The notes under the pieces were generated by a model. That model was not told where the DNA came from and searched no databases. It saw only the letters and a list, made by a program, of their open reading frames with translations. A stretch of 64,000 bases of DNA. Source: Oscillospiraceae bacterium. Lineage in GTDB: Bacteria > Bacillota > Clostridia > Monoglobales > WRAG01. The position numbers and the translations under genes were made by a program. The DNA lies in NCBI GenBank assembly GCA_009780345.1, contig WRAG01000006.1, positions 1 to 64,000 on the forward strand, read 5' to 3'. Of the stretch, positions 28,875 to 37,421 are shown piece after piece (the first letter of the stretch is position 1; each line of letters starts with the position of its first letter).

Positions 28875-31376
28875 TTACACCAGCAAACTACGCTGATCCA
28901 ATACCGCATACCATGTTATCGGGCCGATAATTCCGTCGGCGACAAGTCCTTGCCAACGCTGAAACGCGCGAACCGCTTCTTCGGTTCTTGGTCCGAAGAT
29001 TCCGTCAACGGCAATGAGCGGCAAGTTCGGATTTAACGCGCGAACATCTACCAACGCTTGCTGCATAAACCGCACATCGTCGCCGCGAGAGCCGTTGCGC
29101 AGGAAAACTCCGGGATACGGACGATTCGCGTTTGGCGGTGTCGGCGGCGGAGTGGTGGGCGCAATAGGATTGCCCGCAAGTATACTTGCATAAACTTCCA
29201 CAATTCGGTTCCATGTAAGCGGACCGATAATTCCGTCGGGATTTAATCCGTACTGCCGCTGAAACGCGCGAATCGACGCATCTGTAAGCGGGCCGAAGAT
29301 TCCGTCCGCGGTTAACGCAGGCACATTCGAGTTCACCCTGCTGATCGCGGTGAGATATGTCTGCATAAGCCGCACATTGTCGCCTCTCGCGCCTTGCCGA
29401 ATCAACGTTCCCGGATATGGTGGGGGAACAAATGGTCCCGGTGGTGGGGGCGGCGGTGTAACAGGCGGCGTTGGAGGCACCACAGGCGGCGTGGTCTCAC
29501 TTCCGTCCTGCAAAGATTCGTAAACGTCGAAAATCTTATTCCAGGTAATAGGCCCGACAATTCCGTCCGGAACTAAGCCGAACTCTCGTTGGAACGCGCG
29601 AACCGACGTATCTGTAAGCGGCCCGAAGATTCCATCCACGTTTAGTGGCGGTATACTTTGGAAAGATCTGCTTATCGCGGTGATATAAGATTGAATAATT
29701 CGCACATTTTCGCCGCGCGAGCCTTGCCGGGTCAGCACTCCCGGATACGGCGGACGAACCCAGCTCGGCGTCCCCGGCGGAGTAACAACAGGCGGATGCG
29801 GAATATTGGTGTTTCGGTCGATTCCTCTGTAAACTTCGTATAATCTGCCCCAAGTAAGCGGGCCGACAATTCCGTCAACGTTCAATCCGAAACGGCGTTG
29901 AAATTCTCTGATCGAATTTAACGTGCGCGCGTCAAAAACGCCATCCTCGATAACCGACGGAACTTCGGGATAAAATCGCGATACGATATTGAGGATAAAT
30001 TGCAGCTGCAGAACATCCGTGCCGCGGGAACCGCTCCGCAAGACGACATTCGGCGGACGCTCGCCAATAGTATTTCTTATTCCCTCGGAAGTCAACTCCG
30101 CAAGATCGGTTACCGCGACAAATATGAAATTTATTCGATTCCATGTCGCGGGACCGACCACTCCGTCGACAGTTAAGTTGAACGTGCGTTGAAACGCCCG
30201 AACCGCGGCATCGGTTTGCGCGTCAAACGTTCCGTTCGGGGTTTCGATTCGAGGAATCGCGGGGAAATTTACCCGAACTCGGTTAAGCATATTTTGCATT
30301 CGCCGCACAGAGTCACCGCTGCTACCTAATCGCAACGCGGTTCCGGGGTAAGATGCGGCAATTCCGCCGATATTATTGCTGGTAATCAACTCAACATCCC
30401 GCGGATAGTACGAGCGCAAAATTTCAAGCGGCGATAGACCGCGATTGGCAAGGGTTACAGACCCCCATTGCGACATACCGGGGCAAGTTGCGGTGGTTCC
30501 GTTGCAAAACTCGGTGAAAAACGGATCTTCAAAACCGATTCGGCGAACGTATGTATTGAAAACTTGGTCAACCATTTGACTGATGTTTTGGAAAACCTGC
30601 CCGCCGTATACGAACATCATATCGTTTCGGGTGGAATTGGTTATGTCGAAATTATATCCGCGGCTCCTGTACCACTCGGTGTAAATCCTGTTCAAGGTGA
30701 ATGTTACAATAGCGTGGATATTTGCCAGTATTGCGTTCCGCGGCCACGTTGCATAAATTTCGTGCGAGGTGACGTTTTTTATGTAATCGGCGAAACGGAC
30801 GCGGACGTTTCTCGCCGACGTGTTGGAAAAATGTCCGAGGTGAACCGTTATAAACTCGGGAATTCGAACGCCTGTGCCGATTGTTCCGCCAACTGTCGCC
30901 GCACTAGCTGCCATTAGCGGAGGATCAATCGCCGCCATAACGTTTTCACCCGATTCAGGCGCGGGCGGCGGCGGAACGGCTTGCAAATGAGGTTCCTTGC
31001 TTAAAAGCGCGTGCTGCGGAACGTCTATGTACTCGTCGGTTTCAACCATATTGCCACTCGAAAGCGGCGTCAACTCTTCGGTTAGAATGGAAGTTTCTCC
31101 ATCCTCGACGTAAATGCCGCTTATGTGCCGCGTCACATATCCCGGAGCTTTTATAACAACATCGTATGTAGAATATGGAATTCCTTTGTAATTCGGCATA
31201 AGCGTATATTGTTTATCCGGTGCGCTTAGGCGGAATATGCCCGATTCTCCGCTTTCGTCTGTTGTACCTTGATGAATTATTCTTCCGTTGGGATTTGAGA
31301 CAATGACCGTTGCGCCCGGTATCGGCAGCGCGTCATATGCGGTATGAACCTCAACCTTTAAATATCCCGTACCCAT
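28875..31376 (-). CDS. SleC-like spore cortex-lytic protein with SpoIID-type domain and five PG_binding_1 repeats
   Basis: PEFITVHLG ... TCPGMSQWGSVTLANRGLSPLEILRSYYP; five copies of LRxGSRGdxVrxmQ...DGxxGPxTW. Confidence 0.82.
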   Translation of the reverse strand: MGTGYLKVEVHTAYDALPIPGATVIVSNPNGRIIHQGTTDESGESGIFRLSAPDKQYTLMPNYKGIPYSTYDVVIKAPGYVTRHISGIYVEDGETSILTEELTPLSSGNMVETDEYIDVPQHALLSKEPHLQAVPPPPAPESGENVMAAIDPPLMAASAATVGGTIGTGVRIPEFITVHLGHFSNTSARNVRVRFADYIKNVTSHEIYATWPRNAILANIHAIVTFTLNRIYTEWYRSRGYNFDITNSTRNDMMFVYGGQVFQNISQMVDQVFNTYVRRIGFEDPFFTEFCNGTTATCPGMSQWGSVTLANRGLSPLEILRSYYPRDVELITSNNIGGIAASYPGTALRLGSSGDSVRRMQNMLNRVRVNFPAIPRIETPNGTFDAQTDAAVRAFQRTFNLTVDGVVGPATWNRINFIFVAVTDLAELTSEGIRNTIGERPPNVVLRSGSRGTDVLQLQFILNIVSRFYPEVPSVIEDGVFDARTLNSIREFQRRFGLNVDGIVGPLTWGRLYEVYRGIDRNTNIPHPPVVTPPGTPSWVRPPYPGVLTRQGSRGENVRIIQSYITAISRSFQSIPPLNVDGIFGPLTDTSVRAFQREFGLVPDGIVGPITWNKIFDVYESLQDGSETTPPVVPPTPPVTPPPPPPGPFVPPPYPGTLIRQGARGDNVRLMQTYLTAISRVNSNVPALTADGIFGPLTDASIRAFQRQYGLNPDGIIGPLTWNRIVEVYASILAGNPIAPTTPPPTPPNANRPYPGVFLRNGSRGDDVRFMQQALVDVRALNPNLPLIAVDGIFGPRTEEAVRAFQRWQGLVADGIIGPITWYAVLDQRSLLV

Positions 31377-31493
31377 TTTATCAGCTCCTTTTCGGTCTTT
31401 TGACCATTATTATTTAATTTTTCATACAATCATAATATAGTTAAATAAAAAAAACGTTACAATTGTAACCACAATCATAACGTTTTTCTTTTT

Positions 31494-32867
31494 TTAGCGA
31501 AGTAAGCGCGCTTGCTCAAACAATTTCTCTCTATCATTCAGCTCAGGATTTTCCAGTACGATATCCAGTAATTTCTTCAAAACATCGCCAATCTCTTTTC
31601 CCTCGGGAACGCCAAGTTCAATCAAATCTCGCCCACCTATCGCAAGATCGGCAATCGTGAGCGCCTCTTGGTTTTCCTTGATTTCAAAGTAGATTTTTCG
31701 CAGGTCGGCGGCAAGTTTTTGCCGTTCGCCTGAATATTCGGGGTTTTGCGACAATGTATCCGCGATTTTCAAGTCCAACAAATCTAAAAACAGCGTATCA
31801 TCGACTTTTTCGGAGTGTTTGAGCAGCTTATTAATCGCGCGTTTGACGGCTTTTTTTTCAGGATTGATTTGCGTGTCGTGATATTTTACAAGCGGCAAAA
31901 CGGCGTCCTTGATTTTGTTGCTGTACTTTAGGCGACTTAGGAAATTTTGCGCAAGTTCAACCGAAATTTCGCCGTGCCCGTAAAAATGATCAACGCCGTC
32001 TTCGTCTGTCGTGCGCGTCGCGGGCTTTCCCCAATCGTGCAACAACGCCGCAAGGCGAACGTTCAACCGCTTCGGCGTGTTTTCCACCGCACGCAGCGTA
32101 TGCTCGCCGACGTCGTAAATATGGTACTTCGTATTTTGCTCTGTCGCGAAACACTGCACAAATTCGGGAAATATAAACTCGCCCAACCCGGTATTTACAA
32201 TGGTTTCAAGGCGGCGCGGATTATCGGATAACAATATTTTATCAAGTTCGGCGCGAATTCGTTCGGCGCTTATATTTTGGATAAGCTGAGCATTCAAGCA
32301 AATGGCGTCGTAGGTTTTCGGCTCGATTTCGAACCCAAGCTGCGCCGCGAAGCACACGGCGCGCAACATGCGAAGCGCGTCCTCGCGAAATCGCAGGCTC
32401 GCGTCGCCGACACAGCGGATCATGCCATGCCGCAAATCATCAATACCATCGTATAAGTCGATAAGTCCGCCGCTTTCGTTGTACGCCATTGCGTTTATCG
32501 TAAAATCGCGCCGCGCGAGATCGTCGGACAAGTTTGGCGTAAATATAACGCTGTCCGGTCGGCGATTATCGGTGTAATCACCGTCGATACGGTAGGTTGT
32601 GACTTCAACAATATCATTACTGCCGAATATCACGCCGACGGTACCATGTGCAGAGCCGATGTCTACGCTTTTCGGGAAGATTTCGAACAATTGCACAGGC
32701 AACGCGTTGGTGGTAACGTCCCAATCGTTCGGTTCTTTTTCAAGCAGCAAATCCCGAACGCACCCGCCAACAATGTAACCCTCGAATCCGTTGGTTTCGA
32801 GGGTTTTTAGAATATATATAACATTTTCGGGCAATTTAAACATTTTCATAAACTCACCGTTGTTCAC
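31494..32867 (-). CDS. cca: CCA tRNA nucleotidyltransferase (HD-domain type)
   Basis: GYIVGGCVRDLLLEKEPNDWDVTTNA, RRDFTINAMAYN, HD domain LLHDWGKP. Confidence 0.95.
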   Translation of the reverse strand: MNNGEFMKMFKLPENVIYILKTLETNGFEGYIVGGCVRDLLLEKEPNDWDVTTNALPVQLFEIFPKSVDIGSAHGTVGVIFGSNDIVEVTTYRIDGDYTDNRRPDSVIFTPNLSDDLARRDFTINAMAYNESGGLIDLYDGIDDLRHGMIRCVGDASLRFREDALRMLRAVCFAAQLGFEIEPKTYDAICLNAQLIQNISAERIRAELDKILLSDNPRRLETIVNTGLGEFIFPEFVQCFATEQNTKYHIYDVGEHTLRAVENTPKRLNVRLAALLHDWGKPATRTTDEDGVDHFYGHGEISVELAQNFLSRLKYSNKIKDAVLPLVKYHDTQINPEKKAVKRAINKLLKHSEKVDDTLFLDLLDLKIADTLSQNPEYSGERQKLAADLRKIYFEIKENQEALTIADLAIGGRDLIELGVPEGKEIGDVLKKLLDIVLENPELNDREKLFEQARLLR

Positions 32868-34032
32868 GTTCGTCGTCGTACGTTTTTTTCACTATTTCAT
32901 ATCGATCCACCGAACGTTGTATCACCTTATTCCATGGCAAAAATACTTCTTCGGCGGCAGTTGCGGCGATTGTTTCGAGATTCTCACGATTCGAGAACGC
33001 CTTTTGTATGGCTTCCGCCACACTTTCGGCAGTTTCGGCGGCGAAAAAGCCGGTAACTTCGTCTTCTAAAATCTCGGAAGTTGAGCTTCCGCGCACCACT
33101 ACCGACGGGCAAGAACAAGCCGCCGCCTCGCGCACAACAAGCGGCGCGTTGTCGTATACCGACGGAAACAGAAACAAATCCGAGCGGGTATAATAAGCTT
33201 TCAACATCTCTCGATCATTCACCCGTCCGGCGAAGTGTATAACGTCGTCAAGCCCTTTATCCGCCGCAAGTTTTTGCGCTTTCGGCAAATCTTCGCCGTC
33301 ACCCACGAAAATCATACGAAATTCGAACTGTTGCCGCCGTAGAATGTCAAGCGCTTCGATTATCAGTCCGATATTTTTGTACATCATCATTCGCCCGACA
33401 AAAAGCATGGTCGGAACGTCATTCGGCAGGTTAAACCGCGTTTCAATGTCCGCCAAAAATTCGGGATTAACGTTTCCTTGCGAGAAATCGGTTCCGTTCG
33501 GCATCACTATATATTCGCCGTCGTAGCCGTGTTCGTTTAGGTATTCGCCCGTGCCGCGGCTAACCGTCCATACTTCGTTCGCGGCGCGAATGTTGTTATA
33601 CGCAAAGCGCAAAATGTTGTTTTGCAACAACTTCCCAGGAACGGCGCGCTTAATATCAAAATCCCATTTCGTATGCTGCGTAAACACGATCGGAACTTTC
33701 AAAAAATACCGAAGCTCGCGCGCGATGGTCATGGCGGTAAACGGGCTGTGAACATGAAGAATATCAATGTTCATCTTCTTCAATTTCGAAGCCAGCGTCG
33801 GAATAAACGGATGCCCCGCGCGGTATTCGGCATACGGCAAGCCAATCGACACAAACCGATAAACGGGGAAAGGATAATTGTATTTCGCCTTCGGCACCTG
33901 CGGCGCGATAACGATACAATCACCGTAATCTCCTTCGTACAAGGATTTAGCGTATCCCAAAGCACACTTACTTACGCCGTCCACCATAGGCGGGAAAGAA
34001 TCCGTAATTATAGCAACATTCAATATGCTCAC
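32854..34032 (-). CDS. Glycosyltransferase family 4 (GT4)
   Basis: DSFPPMVDGVSKCALGYAKSL; FVGRMMMYKNIGLIIEAL; LFPSVYDNAPLVVREAAACSCPSVV. Confidence 0.9.
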   Translation of the reverse strand: MSILNVAIITDSFPPMVDGVSKCALGYAKSLYEGDYGDCIVIAPQVPKAKYNYPFPVYRFVSIGLPYAEYRAGHPFIPTLASKLKKMNIDILHVHSPFTAMTIARELRYFLKVPIVFTQHTKWDFDIKRAVPGKLLQNNILRFAYNNIRAANEVWTVSRGTGEYLNEHGYDGEYIVMPNGTDFSQGNVNPEFLADIETRFNLPNDVPTMLFVGRMMMYKNIGLIIEALDILRRQQFEFRMIFVGDGEDLPKAQKLAADKGLDDVIHFAGRVNDREMLKAYYTRSDLFLFPSVYDNAPLVVREAAACSCPSVVVRGSSTSEILEDEVTGFFAAETAESVAEAIQKAFSNRENLETIAATAAEEVFLPWNKVIQRSVDRYEIVKKTYDDEREQR

Positions 34033-34039
34033 CTCTCGG

Positions 34040-34143
34040 TTTGCGTGAAATCACGCAATCTTCCGCCGAAAACGCATGGTCGGGTATCTTGTATACACGC
34101 TCCCATGCGTTTTCGACGAAATATCACGTAATTTGACGCAAAC
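34040..34143 (-). repeat. Family IV palindromic repeat, copy A (5'-UTR of the GT4 gene)
   Basis: Near-identical to 43586-43690 (about 105 bp), same orientation relative to the downstream gene. Confidence 0.85.
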
Positions 34144-34181
34144 TTAGTTTGTGCTTTTGTAATTTCACGCAAATTCGCAAA

Positions 34182-34739
34182 TTAGCGAACTCGCTTGATA
34201 ATATGATACCCAAACACCGACGGGACGATTTCGCTTATTTCGCCCACCGCAAGGGCGAACGCCGCGTCTTCAAATTCGGGAATCATTTCACCTCTGCCAA
34301 ATGTATATCCACCCGGGAACATAGCCGTGCCGGGGTCAATCGAGAATTCCCACATTAACTCGTCAAAGTCGATTCCCGCCCAAAGCGCTAATTCAATAGC
34401 CTCGGCTTGCTCATATGTTTCAACCAAAATATGCTTCGCCGTAATATGTCCGATTACATATACGGTGTAGTTATCGCTATCCCATTCAACGACAAAGCCG
34501 AACGTTTCCATCATTGCTCGAAGAGGAATGAAAGTTCGATCGTTGTAGATCATAGGTTCGATAGGATTTCCCCGGTCGTCGTTAAGCTCCATTGGAAAGT
34601 CCATAAAATATACGTTAATCCCGCCGCGGGCAATATTAATCGTCTCCAAAGCCGGCGCGGCAAAAACCGAGCCTATAACCAAAGCCGTTACGATAACTCC
34701 TACCAAAAATCCTTTGAAATTCTGTTTGATAATTTTCAT
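34182..34739 (-). CDS. Copper amine oxidase N-terminal-like domain fused to a PpiC-type peptidyl-prolyl isomerase domain
   Basis: FMDFPMELNDDRGNPIEPMIYNDRTFIPLRAMMETFGFVVEWD, then AKHILVETYEQAEAI...FGRGEMIPEFEDAAFALAVGEISEIVPSVFGYHIIKRV. Confidence 0.82.
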   Translation of the reverse strand: MKIIKQNFKGFLVGVIVTALVIGSVFAAPALETINIARGGINVYFMDFPMELNDDRGNPIEPMIYNDRTFIPLRAMMETFGFVVEWDSDNYTVYVIGHITAKHILVETYEQAEAIELALWAGIDFDELMWEFSIDPGTAMFPGGYTFGRGEMIPEFEDAAFALAVGEISEIVPSVFGYHIIKRVR

Positions 34740-34833
34740 TTGTACACTACCTTTCGCTCATTTTATTATAATTTTAATGGTAGTATATCACATTCGCGCA
34801 AAAATTACAATATGTAAATTAATTGTAAATTAA

Positions 34834-34862
34834 TTGACATTATCTTACGATTGTGATATTTT
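34834..34862 (+). promoter_or_regulatory. SigA-type promoter immediately before the TrmH-family gene
   Basis: TTGACA, 17-nt spacer, TATTTT; ATG begins 7 nt after the -10. Confidence 0.65.
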
Positions 34863-34868
34863 AGAATT

Positions 34869-35663
34869 ATGATAAATATTACGAGTAAAGATAATAAAAT
34901 ATTGAAACATACGAAGAAGCTTTGGCGTTCTTCATATCGTGCGAAGTCGGGCGAGTTTGTCGCGGAGGGCGAGCGATTATGCGCCGAGGCGCTGACTTAC
35001 GGCAAACCTCAAATTTCCTATGCCATTTTGACCGACGAGTTTGTGCGGCAAAACGTGAATTTTCAAAAAAAGCTTGACGATTTGGGCGTTTGCGTATATA
35101 CTGTATCCGAAAAGCTGTTTTCGATGGTTTCGCAAACAACCACTCCGCAAGGAGTTTTGTTGGTGATTCGTATTCCTGATGGCAAAGCGCCGAACTTCGC
35201 GGATTTGAGTCGGGTTTTGATACTTGATGGAATTAACGAACCGGGGAATATGGGAACGATTATCCGAACCGCCGACGCATTTGGATTTTCGACGATTGTG
35301 TTGTGCAACAGTTGCGTGGATATCTATAATCCTAAGGTTGTGCGCTCTAGTATGGGCGGAATTTTTCGGACGAAGTTTATTAATGCGCCAAATGTTTCAG
35401 AAACCATAGAAAGCATAAAAAACGCAGAATTTCAAGTGGTTGCGACTGCGATAGAAGAAGCGGTTGATATAAATACCGTTCATTTCACCGAAAAATGCGC
35501 GCTTATTATCGGAAACGAGGCGAGCGGCGTATCGGACGAGCTTTTAACATTGTCCGACAAGAAGGTGAAAATTCCAATGGCGAACGAAACAGAATCGTTA
35601 AACGCCGCGGTGGCGGCAGGGATTGCGATGTTCAAAGGATGGAGCGATATAAATGGAAAATAA
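34869..35663 (+). CDS. TrmH/SpoU family RNA methyltransferase
   Basis: VLILDGINEPGNMGTIIRTADAFGFSTIVL, VRSSMGGIFR, LIIGNEASGVSDELL, IPMANETESLNAAVAAGIAM. Confidence 0.94.
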   Translation: MINITSKDNKILKHTKKLWRSSYRAKSGEFVAEGERLCAEALTYGKPQISYAILTDEFVRQNVNFQKKLDDLGVCVYTVSEKLFSMVSQTTTPQGVLLVIRIPDGKAPNFADLSRVLILDGINEPGNMGTIIRTADAFGFSTIVLCNSCVDIYNPKVVRSSMGGIFRTKFINAPNVSETIESIKNAEFQVVATAIEEAVDINTVHFTEKCALIIGNEASGVSDELLTLSDKKVKIPMANETESLNAAVAAGIAMFKGWSDINGK

Positions 35664-36897
35664 TATACTTTATCAGCTTTGGTTGAACTTGCGTTTAGGA
35701 CATGATCATTATAAGGTGGATAAGGCGATTCGCCTGTTTGACAGCGCGGAAAACATTTATCACGCCGAAAAATTGGATAAATCGAGAATTTTTCATCTTG
35801 GGCTTGGTTCGCTTTTCGCATTTCGAGATAAAAGTTTAGACGAGGCAAAGCGAATCGTCGAAGAATGTGAAAAAAAGAACATTCAGATGATTACCATGGA
35901 CGATGAGCGGTATCCCAAGCGATTGCGGCAAATCCCGGGGCATCCGAGCATACTGTACGTTAAAGGCGAACTTCCGGACATTGACAATCTTGTCACAATC
36001 GGGATTGTCGGAACGCGGATTTGCACGCCGTACGGACAAAAAATGGCGCACGATATAGCATACGAGCTTTCAAAGTGCGGCGTTTTGATTGTTTCGGGAA
36101 TGGCGGACGGAATTGACCGTTGCGCGCATGTTGGCGCGCTTAAAGCGGGCAAGCCAACTGTTGCGGTGCTTGCGGGCGGTGTTGATGTGATTTATCCCCG
36201 CACGAACAAGGATTTGTATGATAAAATTCAAGAGCCCGGTTTTGGCGCTGTAATTGCCGAAGAGCCGCCGGGATATCCGACAAAAGGGTTTAAATTTCCG
36301 ATTCGCAACCGAATTATTGCCGGACTTTCGATGGGGTCGGTTATTGTTGAAGGTTTGAACCGAAGCGGCGCGCGACATACCGCGAATTACGCGCTTGAAT
36401 TTAATCGCGACCTATTCGCCGTGCCGCATAACGCAAGCACGTCGACGGGACAACTGCCTAACCGCTTAATCGGTGACGGCGCGAAGATTACGCGCGGCGC
36501 GTTTGACGTTTTATCGGAATATTTGGCGGAATATCCTGAATTGTTAGTAAATAATCTTGACAAAGACAGTATTCCGGAGTATGAGTATAGAGATTACAGC
36601 GCAGATAAGCGACGAGGCGGCGGCATGCGAAAACAAGCGGCACCTGCGCAACCGAAACCGACTGCGCCGATTGTTAAGCCAAAACCGGCAAGCGTTGAGC
36701 AAATTCCTAAATACAGTGAGTTGAATAACACCGAGCAAATGATTGTAAAATACATATACGATCACGACACAACGCATATAGACGAAATTATACGAGGAAG
36801 CGAACTTGATGTTACCGCAGTAAATAGCGGCGTTATGATGTTGCAAATGAAAGGTGTAATTGCCGAGTTACCGGGGAAGAAATATACGTTGGCGTAG
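35653..36897 (+). CDS. dprA: DNA processing protein DprA
   Basis: YPKRLRQIPGHPSILYVKG, IGIVGTRICTPYGQKMAHDIAYEL, GMADGIDRCAHVGALKAG. Confidence 0.95.
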   Translation: MENNILYQLWLNLRLGHDHYKVDKAIRLFDSAENIYHAEKLDKSRIFHLGLGSLFAFRDKSLDEAKRIVEECEKKNIQMITMDDERYPKRLRQIPGHPSILYVKGELPDIDNLVTIGIVGTRICTPYGQKMAHDIAYELSKCGVLIVSGMADGIDRCAHVGALKAGKPTVAVLAGGVDVIYPRTNKDLYDKIQEPGFGAVIAEEPPGYPTKGFKFPIRNRIIAGLSMGSVIVEGLNRSGARHTANYALEFNRDLFAVPHNASTSTGQLPNRLIGDGAKITRGAFDVLSEYLAEYPELLVNNLDKDSIPEYEYRDYSADKRRGGGMRKQAAPAQPKPTAPIVKPKPASVEQIPKYSELNNTEQMIVKYIYDHDTTHIDEIIRGSELDVTAVNSGVMMLQMKGVIAELPGKKYTLA

Positions 36898-37400
36898 GGG
36901 TTTTTGCGCCTGCGGCGCAAGTTTTTAGGGCGTTGCCCTAAAAACCATTATTCAGAGCAAGGCTCTGTAGTCTTTTGCCCTTGTCAGGGCAGGACGACAA
37001 GGATTTATCGAAATCCTTGTCAATCCACGAAAAACTTTTAAAAAAGTTTTACAAAACAGGCGGCGCAAACGCGCTATGGCGCTATTAAAAGCGCGCCGCT
37101 TAATTGAGGATTGCAATCAACATCCATTTAGTCAAGTACGTACGGCGGCAAAAGCCGCAATCTCGACTGACAGCGACATTTCATCTCGCTAATCTTTCCG
37201 CGAACGCGGTTAGCTAACCAATGCTTTTATCGTCGCCGCTCGCGGCACAAATCGCCGTTTTTTGGCGTTTGTGATCGCCAGGCGACCGGGATTATTAAGG
37301 GTAGAACCCTTAATGCCCGTCCGGCAGGACACAATGCCCGCAGAGCCTCGCTCTGAAAAAGAGCTACAAAGGCTTCGCTCTAACAAAATTTGATATTAAA
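36897..37400. repeat. Family I interspersed repeat, copy C
   Basis: GCGGCGCAAACGCGCTATGGCGCTATTAAAAGCGCGCCGC, ACGGCGGCAAAAGCCGCAATCTCGACTGA and others shared with copies A, B, D. Confidence 0.8.
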
Positions 37401-37421
37401 GACCATAAGGAGATCACATAA

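Noticed and set aside
36544-36846. Antisense ORFs within dprA, topA, uvrC, aspS and others
   Set aside because: Typical shadow ORFs opposite well-supported genes; compositionally Arg/Ser-rich with no homologous motifs.
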